From assembly GCA_905221605.1 (NCBI GenBank), contig CAJNDS010000191.1, positions 741,501-805,500 on the forward strand: a stretch of DNA of 64,000 nt. Reading direction: 5' to 3'. Under the pieces are notes generated by a model. It had not been told where the DNA came from, ran no database searches, and saw only the letters and a program-made list of their open reading frames with translations. Every line of letters begins with the position of its first letter. Position 1 is the first letter of the stretch. The position numbers were made by a program, and so were the translations under genes. Shown piece after piece: positions 54,118-63,177 of the stretch. This DNA comes from Symbiodinium natans. Lineage: Eukaryota; Sar; Dinophyceae; Suessiales; Symbiodiniaceae.

Positions 54118-54472
54118 CAGCATCTGGGTTCATCCGTGTACTTGCAGCCCTGGAGAGAACCGCGCATGCCAGGCGCCGAGCACGTACAAGATGTTGGACT
54201 GTATGCCCATGCCACCCCACACCTGGGATGTTTCTCCTATGGACACTGAATCTGGCAACCAAGTTCACCTGCATCATCACCTGCTGAGAGTCCAACCACG
54301 TAGCCTCGGCAACATTCTCGGTCAACACTGACTTATGGCTTCTCACGAAGAGTGCGACAATGCCAAACGTCAGCTGTAAGGCGGCCGCCTAGCTGCTGCT
54401 CCGTGCGCAGGTGGTCAAAGGCGGCCGTTCCGAGCATGGCCGACGCGATGCTTAGAATCACGCCTGCTTGGT

Positions 54473-54592
54473 TTAGGGTTCAGGCTTCAGGCTTCAGGCT
54501 TTAGGGTTTAGGGTTTATGGTTTAGGGTTTAGGGTTTAGGGTTTCGCCACCCGCACTGCGCGCACACAGGGTTGAGGGTTTAGGGTTTAGGG
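54473..54592 (+). repeat. TTCAGGC/TTTAGGG array with conserved flank
   Basis: TTCAGGC units change to TTTAGGG, then TTTCGCCACCCGCACTGCG follows (54541-54560), related to the flank of other arrays, and three more TTTAGGG-type units complete the stretch. Confidence 0.85.
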
Positions 54593-54738
54593 TCTGCTCC
54601 ACTCGGACCCTGGGTGACAATCGTGGCTTGCAGCTTGGGCACGGCTGGGGACATCGCTGACCTGCGGGAGGGAAGAACCGAATGCCAGGGCACATGTGGA
54701 ATTGCTTGGGGCTTCTTCTGAGTTGGGGTGTAAACCCT

Positions 54739-54810
54739 CTGAGAACTATTCATGAATAGCTTCCCTGACAAGGAAAGAAGGGAACTTGAAGAAATGTCCC
54801 AAAGCACAAC
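54739..54810 (-). mobile_element. Introner-like element outside a gene
   Basis: Read on the minus strand, this 72-bp segment starts GTTGTGCTTTGGGACA and ends GTTCTCAG. It carries TTCCCTTCTTTCC and AGGGAAGCTATTCATGAA, which align with the 103-bp intron of the proteasome gene (TGTACTTTGGGATA, TTCCCTTCTCTCC, AGGGAACCTATTCATAA). GT and AG ends are preserved and AGGGTT occurs at both borders. No surrounding exon was recognised. Confidence 0.6.
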
Positions 54811-54817
54811 CCTGTAA

Positions 54818-55523
54818 TAATAATTATTGCACAACCCTGCTATCATAACAACAATAACAACAATAATAATAATAACAATAATAATAATCGTAATAGCAAT
54901 AGTAATAGTAATAGTAATAGTAAGAGTAAGAGTAATAGTAAGAGTAAGAGTAAGAAAAAGAGTAAGAGCAAGAGTAAGAGTAAGAGTAATAGTTAATAGT
55001 AATAGCAGAAGTAATCGTAATAGTAACAATAAAAATAATAATAATTGTAGTAATAGTAATAGTAATAGTAATAGTAATAGTAATAGTAATAGTAATAGTA
55101 ATAGTAATAGTAATAGTAATAGTAATAGTAATAGTAATAGTAATAGTAATAGTAATAGTAATAGTAATAGTAATGGCAATAGCAATAGCAATAGCAATAG
55201 CAATAGCAATAATACTAGTAATAGTAAGAGTAAGAGTAAGAGTAAGAGTAAGAGTAAGAGTAAGAGTAAGAGTAATAGGGTTTAGGGATAGTAACAGTAA
55301 TAGTAATAGGAATAGGAATAGTAATAGTAATAATAATAGTAATAGTAAGAATAATAATAGTAATAGTACTAGTAATAGTAATGGTAATGGTAATGGTAAT
55401 AGTAATCATAATAATAATAATATTATATGTAATAGAAAAAATAATTGCAGTAATAATCATAGTAATCGCAATAGCAAGAGTCATAGGAAGAGTAATACTA
55501 ATAGCAAGAGCAAGAGTAATACT
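54818..55523. repeat. AGTAAT/AGTAAG microsatellite
   Basis: About 700 bp of AATAGT, AGTAAG, AGTAAC and AATAAT hexamer-like units, best ordered at 55047-55200. A single TAGGGTTTAGGGA lies inside it at about 55276. The long poly-Leu and Asn-Ser frames are artefacts. Confidence 0.95.
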
Positions 55524-55608
55524 TTGGGTTCGGCCGGTCCACACTAACAGTCACCACCAGCAGACCCACAAATAAAAACACCCGGTAAATGCCAAAAAAT
55601 TGACTGAG

Positions 55609-55798
55609 ATTCCTGCTATTCCTGGTGCTATTTCTGGTGCTATTTCTGGTGCTATTTCTGGTGCATTTTTTTGTGCTATTCCTGGTGCTATTTCTGGTGC
55701 TATTTTTTGTGCTATTGTTTGTGCTATTTCTGGTGCTATTTTTTGTGCTATTGTTTGTGCTATTTCTGGTGCTATTTCTGGTGCTGTTGCTGGTGCTA
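55609..55798. repeat. GGTGCTATTTCT minisatellite, first block
   Basis: A 12-bp unit GGTGCTATTTCT alternates with TGTGCTATTTTT and TGTGCTATTGTT variants. A second block is at 55880-56008. Frames over it (Gly-Ala-Ile-Ser) are repeat-derived. Confidence 0.9.
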
Positions 55799-55879
55799 TG
55801 TGACTAACAATCACCATCAGCAGACCCACAATAAACAGCACCCGGTAAATGCTAAGCTGCTAAAATTGACTGGGATTCC

Positions 55880-56008
55880 TGGTGCTATTTCTGGTGCTAT
55901 TGTTTGTGCTATTTCTGGTGCTATTTTTTGTGCTATTGTTTGTGCTATTTCTGGCGCTATTTTTTTGTGCTATTGTTTGTGCTATTTCTGGTGCTATTTC
56001 TGCTGCTA
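55880..56008. repeat. GGTGCTATTTCT minisatellite, second block
   Basis: The same 12-bp units and variants as the first block, in the same orientation, between the second and third copies of the ACTAACAGTCACC block. Confidence 0.9.
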
Positions 56009-57915
56009 TGTGACTAACAGTCACCACCAGCAGACCCACAAAAAGAAGCACCCGGTAAATGCTAAAATTGACTGGGATTCCTGGTGCTATTTTTGGCCTG
56101 TGTGTTATAAGGCCACGGCGTTATTTGACTGTTAGTGTGGACCGGCCGAACCCAAGTAATACTCATCATAACTATGATTATTATTATCATTATTATGATT
56201 ATTATCGACATCTGAGAATCTCTGGGGCCACGGCGCCGTACAAAAGCGACACGGTGGCAACCTGGGCCGCAAATCGCAGCGCTCACCAGGATCTGCATTT
56301 GAACCAGACTGCCAGCAACTGCCCGGTTTAGGGCTTGGGGCTTGGGTTTCGGCTTAGCGAAGCCCCAAACCTCGGAACCCCGAGCACCACAGTGCGGCTC
56401 AAGCCCAGCAAAGTAAGCCGCACGCGTCGTTCGGGTCCCCAGGGCGCGGGTTCATGGCCCGGACTTCCACAGGCCTGATGCCCATGTCACGTGCAAAGCT
56501 CAGGCTTCACACTTCAAGGTTTAGGGAACCCTGTTCCCTAAAAAGCCTCAACCCTAAATGAGGCCCTAGGATTCGGTAGGGCGTTTAGGGCTTTGGGTTT
56601 TGCAGGGTTGGCTTAGGGACGTTTGGAGTTAACGCCTCTGAAGAGGTTCCACAGCCCGCGCAGCCGATGCCTCGAAACGAAAGACCCTGAAAAACTCCCG
56701 AAGTAACTCTGCCATATTGGGGTTTACGAACCTAGGGGCCTAGGGGTATCCTTTTTGCGGGATTCTCTTCTATTTCGGGGAAAAAAAGGGGTGCCCCTGC
56801 ATCTGCCACCCACTGTGGCGCATGAACTCGAAAGGAACCCCCAACCATCGCAGAAGAAGTGCCCAACGTTCCTTCAGCAAACTCCGCTGCCTGAGGACGT
56901 TCACCACCGGCGAGACCAACTCGACTCTTCCCTCAGGCGGTGGTGACCTTGTGGGGTTTAGAGTTTTTCGGGCTTTTGTGAATTTTGGTGTAGCGATTGC
57001 GGCTTTGGGGTTTAAGAGATTCGGGCTTTTTAAGGGGCTGAGCGTCGAGAGTTCAGAGGTGTGGAGCATTTGGGGGATGGAGGCCCAATCGACTGGAAGC
57101 GCCAACACGACCAAGAAACTTGAGCCAAGTATAGTGTCACATTGTCTTGTATACTATAGTGCAGTATAGTACGGTACAATAAAGTATAGCATAACATAAT
57201 ACATCATGTGGAACGCCATTATGCATGCTCTTGAGAACTCTAAGTCCAGCATTCATGCCGGTCGAGGGTTGGGGGTCCTGGGATGATTGGAGAATTTCAC
57301 TGGCTGCGGGAAACCCTGGCAAGATGCAACTTACACCAGCATCGCGCCGGGAGCGCGGGCATTCCTTCGGCCAATGTTTTTCAGCACGCGCGTCGCGCGA
57401 AATCAGCTGTCTCATTGACATGTGTTCATGAGCGTATCCACCCCGGTCTTGCTGGAAACACAACCCCCTTGCAGTGGTACTCGTATGCCCAAATACAAAC
57501 ACATGAGTCGCAAGCCTGGCGATGGCACGAGTTTCCATCCGAGTCTATCGTACACGCGGTGCATGCTGGCAAAGCCAGTCAGCGCCGGATTACATGGAGC
57601 TGACGCAGGCTGTACATGGTACATCATCCGAAAAGAGGAACCCTGCGACTCCCGAGTCTGTTATCTGTAGCACCTCCGGTCGAGCTGCAAACCTGACCGT
57701 GGCGTGGCACTACCTGTCGCTGTGCGCTTTCTGCAAGGCTATACTGGCTATACAAGGTGCAGCACGTGGGCACGCAGTTGTTGTGCGCGCAATTTGTCCA
57801 AAACTGAATTCACTTCACAGTCCTCCGGTTTCTTCGGGTGCGTCGCTGGGCCCGAGTCAAGGAGGTTCTTCTTGAATCCTCCCGTTCCAAGCCCATTCTC
57901 CGTACATCTCGGTTC

Positions 57916-58338
57916 TCAAGCATTGCTAACAGGTCCGTCAGCACGCTGCATCATCAAGCGCCTCGCCCGTTCAAGCGCCAGGGATCCTGTGCGCATCGCC
58001 GACTTGATCGCCATGGCCTTCGCATCACACCTAAGGAGCGTCACCTCGTCCTCCTCCCCAAGGGCATCACTCAAGATCTCATTGGCGGAAAGATGACGGT
58101 CGCGACAAACAAGTTGCTGCTCGCGCACAGGAATTCCAGCAGACTTGGCAATCACCTTCTGTGCCTCGGCAACCGGTGCCAGCAGGTCCACTGACACGGT
58201 GCACAGGAGGCCACCAAGACCGAGGACGCGCAGAGATCCCTCCTTCTTTGGCTCAGCTTTGTTGCTCGGGTGCGCCGCGGAAGCTCGTTTTGCTTTGCTT
58301 TGCCTCTTCCGTGGAGCTTGAACCACCTCTGGTGACAT
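57916..58338 (-). CDS. Ubiquitin-like-fold protein
   Basis: ATG at 58338 (MSPEVVQAPRKRQSKAKRAS) gives 140 residues. A basic N-terminal stretch of about 35 residues is followed by a ubiquitin-like beta-grasp pattern: LLCTVSVDLLAPVAEAQKVI, AGIPVREQQLVCRDRHL, then EEDEVTLLRCD (about residues 45-110). This matches the strand-helix-GIP-Q-L-L layout of ubiquitin-like domains. It lacks the C-terminal Gly-Gly for conjugation, so it is probably a non-conjugated domain; partners unknown. The frame stays open upstream to about 58551, after a GGTAG acceptor-like site, with protein-like residues (FDLYEPDVSEPLFTTWRTW). The real start may therefore lie further upstream or in another exon. The basic run may act in nuclear import (inference). 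Confidence 0.6.
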   Translation of the reverse strand: MSPEVVQAPRKRQSKAKRASAAHPSNKAEPKKEGSLRVLGLGGLLCTVSVDLLAPVAEAQKVIAKSAGIPVREQQLVCRDRHLSANEILSDALGEEDEVTLLRCDAKAMAIKSAMRTGSLALERARRLMMQRADGPVSNA

Positions 58339-59129
58339 AGCGAGCGGAGGGTCGAACAAAACAGGGCCTGCTTGCTGACACACGGGCAGCCGGAGAGCAA
58401 CATCAATCAAGCACATGTGCCGTGAAGAGCATGCTCTCACAACTCGATAGAACTCGCTATTGCGTGGCTGCCAGGTCCGCCATGTAGTGAAGAGGGGCTC
58501 CGAAACATCGGGTTCATACAGGTCAAAGGAGGGCAACTCAATCAGGAATCCTACCAACAGAATCCTAACAGATGCAAGGCGACCCTAACTCAAACCACCA
58601 TGTAGCCTGGGTTTTCTTGCGCCAGGCAGCAACTGGGCACCCCCACACCGGTTTCACCCAGCTTGGCCGCTTCAGCAAGGACACAATCTGGCGCCTTTGA
58701 TGGCTTAGCTCAAGGCCCACAATTGATGACTGTACGTAGTTCAGTCCGGTTGTTGACTGCTATTGTGCCCAAACATGGTCGTTCGGGTTGGGCTTGCTTG
58801 CTTGTGCTCAAGGGGGTCATTACTACGGCTACTGCTCCTGCGACTGCGAACAACGGCGATGACCACATGATCAAAAGCTCTGTGCTAGTCCAAGCACAGC
58901 TCCTCTGATGCACTCTGATCCCCTGTACCCTAAACACCCCGAGCATCTAACCCTGAGCCCTAAACCCTAAACCCTACATACACCCCTTTTTTACATCTTG
59001 GGCCCTAAACCAAAAAAACCCTAAACCCTGGCAGCAAGAAAGCCAACACAGTGATCGCCCCTGGGCAGACGGCAGCGCTTCCGTCGACTCGAAGTCGCCC
59101 AGATTGCCCATTGCCAAGGCCTCGGTCAA

Positions 59130-59275
59130 GTTAGGGTTTAGGGTTGAGGTGTTTTGTCCTAGGGTTTGTGGTTTAGGGTTTAGGGTTTTGGGTTTCGGGT
59201 TTAGGGTTTCAGGTTTAGGGTTAGGGTTTGGAGTTTAGGGTTTGGGGTTTGGGGTTTAGGGTTTAGGGTTTAGGG
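59130..59275 (+). repeat. TTTAGGG-type array with variants
   Basis: Units TTTAGGG, TTTTGGG, TTTCGGG, TTTGGGG and irregular spacers over about 145 bp. Confidence 0.85.
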
Positions 59276-59635
59276 TGGCCCCTGCTGCATTTCAGGAAGG
59301 CATGCCACGCTAAGGCGTTGGTCAACACATCTCCACAGGGAGGCTCAGCTTTTGGCGCTGTACATGGCATTTGAGCAGCACCCGGATATCTTCAGCATTC
59401 TCCAACAACGAGGCCCCAACAGCTACAAGCCTATTGGTCCACTTGTCAAAGGCATTTCCCCGAATAGGGCCCTGCTAAAACACCCCCAAAAAACTCGAAT
59501 CCCTATGACAGGAACCTCCAAGAAGGGCCCCTAACTCAGCCCGGTACTGTGACCTTCATCTTCTTGGACCTGCGTGGAAGATGAAGGCCAAAGGCAGGCA
59601 AAAGGCGACAAGACCCCCAGCCGGCTGGGGGTGGG

Positions 59636-59760
59636 GTTTAAGGGTTTGAGGGGTTAAGGTTCAAGGGTCTAAGGGTTTAAGGGTTTAAGGGTTCAAGGGT
59701 CTAAGGGTTTTAAAGGGGCAAGGGTCTAAGGGTTTTAAGGGATTCAGGGTTTAAGGGCTT
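59636..59760 (+). repeat. TTTAAGGG/TCTAAGGG array
   Basis: Units of eight bases (TTTAAGGG, TCTAAGGG, TTCAAGGG) instead of seven. It is a lengthened variant of the telomere-like unit, found only here in an ordered run. Confidence 0.85.
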
Positions 59761-60321
59761 GGGGTCAAATCATGCCAGCAGGACAAAACCAAGTCGCCAG
59801 CCGCGCGCACTGCGCTGGTGAGATCTGGGCGTGGAGCGCTGGATCTAACTCTACTCCCCCTGCGCAGAAAAATATGATTTAAAGCTCCCTTGGGTTTTTG
59901 TGTAGAAACAAGCATAATTCCAAAGGAAACTATTAGCATCTAGTAGCTAAGCCTCGGGGGGGCCCAGGCTTGTGCTTGAGAGATGTTTGGAGTTGAGGGC
60001 TTTGGGCCCCGCATCTTGCGTGAACACTGAAAGCCAGCAACCCATGAAGGGCTTCGGGCACAGCGCCAGCAAACAAAGCACTCATAGAGGTCCATTGAAT
60101 TTTACAGCGCGTGTGTGATCTGATAGCATTATGCTATGGGGATGATAAGGAAATGGTTTTTGGTCACTTGCTCCTTTCCCTGTAATCTCGCAGATGCTTT
60201 TGTGGTTTCTGGGGCCGCCACTGAGCTGAGCCAACGCTGCGAGGCCTGAGGGGTGGCCAAGGGCTTAGGGGGTAACCACTCAGCGCTTTCGGGGGTTGAC
60301 AACTTAAAGAAACCCATGCAC

Positions 60322-60341
60322 ACACACACACACACACACAC
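60322..60341. repeat. CA microsatellite
   Basis: About ten CA dinucleotides. Confidence 0.85.
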
Positions 60342-60930
60342 TGTGCCACTCGCTCAGTAGGGGCTAAAGATGGGAAGGGGAGGTCGCCCTCTGTCAAAAA
60401 TCTTCCTGTTGGCACTGCGCGTATGAGACATACAGAGACAGTCGTGTTCCAGTCTTGTTCATCAATCGATCCTTGAACGGGATATTTACCCACGTACCCC
60501 CCCAAACCTCCATACAACAACCTAATCTAGGGTTTAGGGTCTAGGGTTTCTGCTGCATGATCTGAGCATCGAGCGTGCGATCCGTGCTTAGGGATTGCAG
60601 TTCTAATGTCTATTGCAAGCAAGCTCGTTCAGATGCATTGCCCCACCACACGGCGCCCAAAGACCTTGCTCTGCATCAAAAACTGTAGGACAGCCAGAGC
60701 CTCCTTTTGATGTATGAGTTGGAGATAGGGCTTCAAACCCAAAACCCCTTTTTCAGGAGGGACTTCGGGCATGAAGCCCAAAAAAAATCTGAGGGTTTAC
60801 GTCTGGGCTGGTTTTTGCCGGACCTTTGCAGGACGGACTCAGGGAGTTCAGGGCTGAGGCTCGGCATGTGAGAGGCCCCTCTTGGGTGCCAAGGGGGACT
60901 GCCTCTCGGCTGCTCCACTGAGATCTTGGT

Positions 60931-61034
60931 ACTGGGATGTTGCCCCTCACACTAACGGTCCTTTGTAGGGATGATAATACCCCCCTATATGATAATCCCG
61001 ATTAAGGATTGTTCGTATAAAGGGGAACATCCAT
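60931..61034. mobile_element. MITE-like element, family B copy 3
   Basis: The left arm ACTGGGATGTTGCCCC with ACTAACGGTCCTTTGTAGGG mirrors the right arm AAGGATTGTTCGTATAAAGG and GGAACATCC. The centre is AT-rich. Arms are more diverged than in the copies at 49496 and 63045. Confidence 0.7.
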
Positions 61035-61308
61035 ATCTTTGTACCTAGATCCCAAGAAGCTGAGGGCGTTGGCCTCAGGGGTGTAGGAGGTCTTGCTCGT
61101 CACTTGGTCTCTCTCTGAGGGTTTAGGCGTCCTCTGGGGATTCATTCCCTAAGCCCCTGTTTTGAGGGTATGAACTGAAACCCTGAAAAGCAACAAAAAT
61201 AAATCGATACAAAACGGTCTGGGATCCCCGCTCTCATCCTTTGCATGGGAGTTGCGCGAGATCAGGCGTTCCTGGGCTTCGCTTGCATCTGCGCTGTCAC
61301 TACCTCAA

Positions 61309-61410
61309 CCTCAAACCCTAAACCCTAAACCTTGAACCCTAACCCTAAACCCTAAACCCCAAACCCTAAACCCTAAACCTTGAACCCTAACCCTAAACCC
61401 CAAACCCTAC
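61309..61410 (-). repeat. CCCTAAA array with a duplicated 60-bp pattern
   Basis: CCCTAAA, CCTTGAA, CCCTAAC and CCCCAAA units occur twice in the same order with about a 60-bp period, so a mixed segment was duplicated. Confidence 0.85.
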
Positions 61411-61758
61411 CTAGGTTTAGAGTCCAGGGTTTTGGGGATCGAAGCCCCTCTCGGCCCTGGAACCTCAAACAGCAGCCCCCCTAAAGCCCTCCGAAAAAGA
61501 TGATTCCTGAACAGGGAATCCTGAGGATCTGGCCAAGTCCTGCGACGCGTAGGTGGAGGGCATGTCGCCGTACGTCTGCAGAGCCTACGCCGGACAAGCC
61601 AGGAACAGAACCCCCCAACGTCGGCGACCAAATAACCAAAACGCCTCTTTGGTCGTCTTGACGATCCGCTCAAACCGGTTCTGCTGAGTGGTGTTGAGGT
61701 TCTCATTGAAGCCTGCAAGGCGGGCTTCGGGGCTGCGTGGGTTGCTTGCGCAGGTGCG

Positions 61759-62470
61759 TCAAGCTTGGAAACAAAGGCCCCGGCTGTTGAAAGCACGAAA
61801 GACTTGGTCAATCAGGTTGGGGAAGGCTTCGTAATAGCCAACCTGGTAGTAGAAAGCTTTGGGCTTCAGCTTGGGGTTCGCGCTCTCACAAGATGTGCCC
61901 GACTGCAGGTCAGAGTCTAGCATATTACGGCTCACCTTCAGCAGGTGCAATGGACGGCACCAGTCAACCAGCGCGCTGGACATCTGTGATCCACGCAAAG
62001 CTGACGGTGATGCCGCCGCTTCCCACAGACAAGGAGTAACTGGAGCCTGGCATGATGTGCAGCAATCCCATCCCCCTTAGGCATCCCCCCGTTCTTGCAC
62101 ATTCCCACTATCCTATATCCGCACACTGAAGGGGATGCGGGATACTTAGCCCACTTGAAGTCTTGGTACGAAGGGAGGGACAACTGGAACAAGAAAGTGT
62201 ATAGCTCGTAAGCTCAAGCCCGGAAAACTGCACCCGAAGCTGGCGAATGCGCATGGGCACAAGAGGATGCCTGCTGCGGTGAGGTCAAAGAGTTTCGGCT
62301 CCATGGCCTGACGCTTGATGACAAGTCGCAGCCCAGGCCCCAGCAAGTAGTGACCGAAACAAGTGCTCAGGTCGCTGGGTGCGAAGTCTGCTCGCGCGGC
62401 TGGGATGATGTTCCGATGTAGTTTAAAGGGTTTGCGTTGACCCCAACCATATCTGTGTTCACAGGCAGCC
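61759..62470 (-). pseudogene. Cluster of protein-like fragments in different frames
   Basis: Minus-strand pieces look coding but lie in different frames: about 62200-62470 (YGWGQRKPFKLHRNIIPAAR, STCFGHYLLGPGLRLVIKRQ), about 61975-62075 (LLHIMPGSSYSLSVGSGG, ITVSFAWITD), and about 61760-61890 (KPKAFYYQVGYYEAFPNLID). Donor-like AAGGTGAGC and CAGGTTGGC and an acceptor-like CTGCAG occur between them. It could be a multi-exon gene that I cannot assemble, or a decayed one. No family is recognised. Confidence 0.3.
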
Positions 62471-63044
62471 GTTTTTTTTGGGGAATCATGAAGTTCACCC
62501 GGGCTCCCCGAAGCTGCGCCTCGGACAACAGCGCGGAGTAGATCCCGAGGCGTATCCTTGGCCAACCCCCCCCAGAGCCTCTCCTAGCGCTCTGAGCGCG
62601 TCTTCATTAAGGGCCCATTCTAGGGCGCGGGCGAGTCGAAGGCCGTCACCTGACGCTTCAATCTCCCTTTATGGAAAACATCCCCTGATGGATCAGAACT
62701 CTAGGACTAGAGGACTTTGGGGGGGTTGATTGTTTGGGGAGAGGGCATCGTTACCATGTCCGGGGCTACCAGCGTTCAAGCTCCGGCTCAGAGGACTTAA
62801 CCTGGCTGCCTCCCAAAGCCCACAAGCCGCACCCTCTAAGATGCATCACCCCCCGACACCCTAAGCCCTAAAACCCTAAGCCCTTTCTCAACCCAGCCTC
62901 CTCGCTGTCAGCTGGGGGGGCGAAGCCCGAAACCCGAGGCCCATAAACCCTAAACCCGACTGCAGAGCCCAACCTCGGAGGGATCCTTCTCTTGAAGGCT
63001 GCGAAGGGCTACAGCCTGGGAACGCAAGGGTTGAAGTTGATGAT

Positions 63045-63177
63045 TTGGGATGTGCCCCCTTATACTAACAGTCCTTAATAGGAGGTACTATAATTAATCC
63101 CTATCGAGGACTGTTAGTAATAGGAGGTACTATAATGATCCCTATCAGGGACTGTTAGTATAAGGGGGACATCCCAA
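63045..63177. mobile_element. MITE-like element, family B copy 4, with internal duplication
   Basis: The ends TTGGGATGTGCCCCC and GGGGGACATCCCAA bracket ATACTAACAGTCCTT and its complement. The inner stretch AATAGGAGGTACTATAAT, GATCCCTATC, GGACTGTTAGTA occurs twice in tandem, making this copy 133 bp instead of about 100. Confidence 0.75.

Larger units (their letters stand above)
55524..56155. mobile_element. 632-bp non-autonomous TIR element (hAT-like by target duplication)
   Basis: The ends are perfect 30-bp inverted repeats, outer sequence TTGGGTTCGGCCGGTCC (55524-55553 and 56126-56155). They are flanked by the identical 8-bp direct repeat GTAATACT (55516-55523 and 56156-56163), as expected for a target-site duplication. 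The 8-bp length fits hAT-type transposition. The inside has no transposase: it consists of three copies of an ACTAACAGTCACCACCAGCA block separated by GGTGCTATTTCT minisatellites. It sits in an AGTAAT-type repeat, so part of the 8-bp match could be by chance. Confidence 0.85.
48337..57915. other. Repeat-rich intergenic region
   Basis: About 9.6 kb has no confident gene. It contains one copy each of MITE families A and B, a possible exon (49259-49476), a 31-residue repeat frame at 50.24 kb, the densest TTTAGGG arrays of the window (51.7-54.6 kb), an introner-like element, and the 632-bp TIR element within AGTAAT-type repeats. Stretches of ordinary sequence lie at 50.5-51.5 and 56.3-57.9 kb with nothing recognised. 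Confidence 0.55.

Noticed and set aside
54580-55547. Poly-Leu and Asn-Ser frames
   Set aside because: They come from the AGTAAT-type repeat, with no non-repeat sequence of coding character.
55600-55807. Gly-Ala-Ile-Ser repeat frames
   Set aside because: They arise from the 12-bp minisatellite inside the TIR element and are open in more than one frame.
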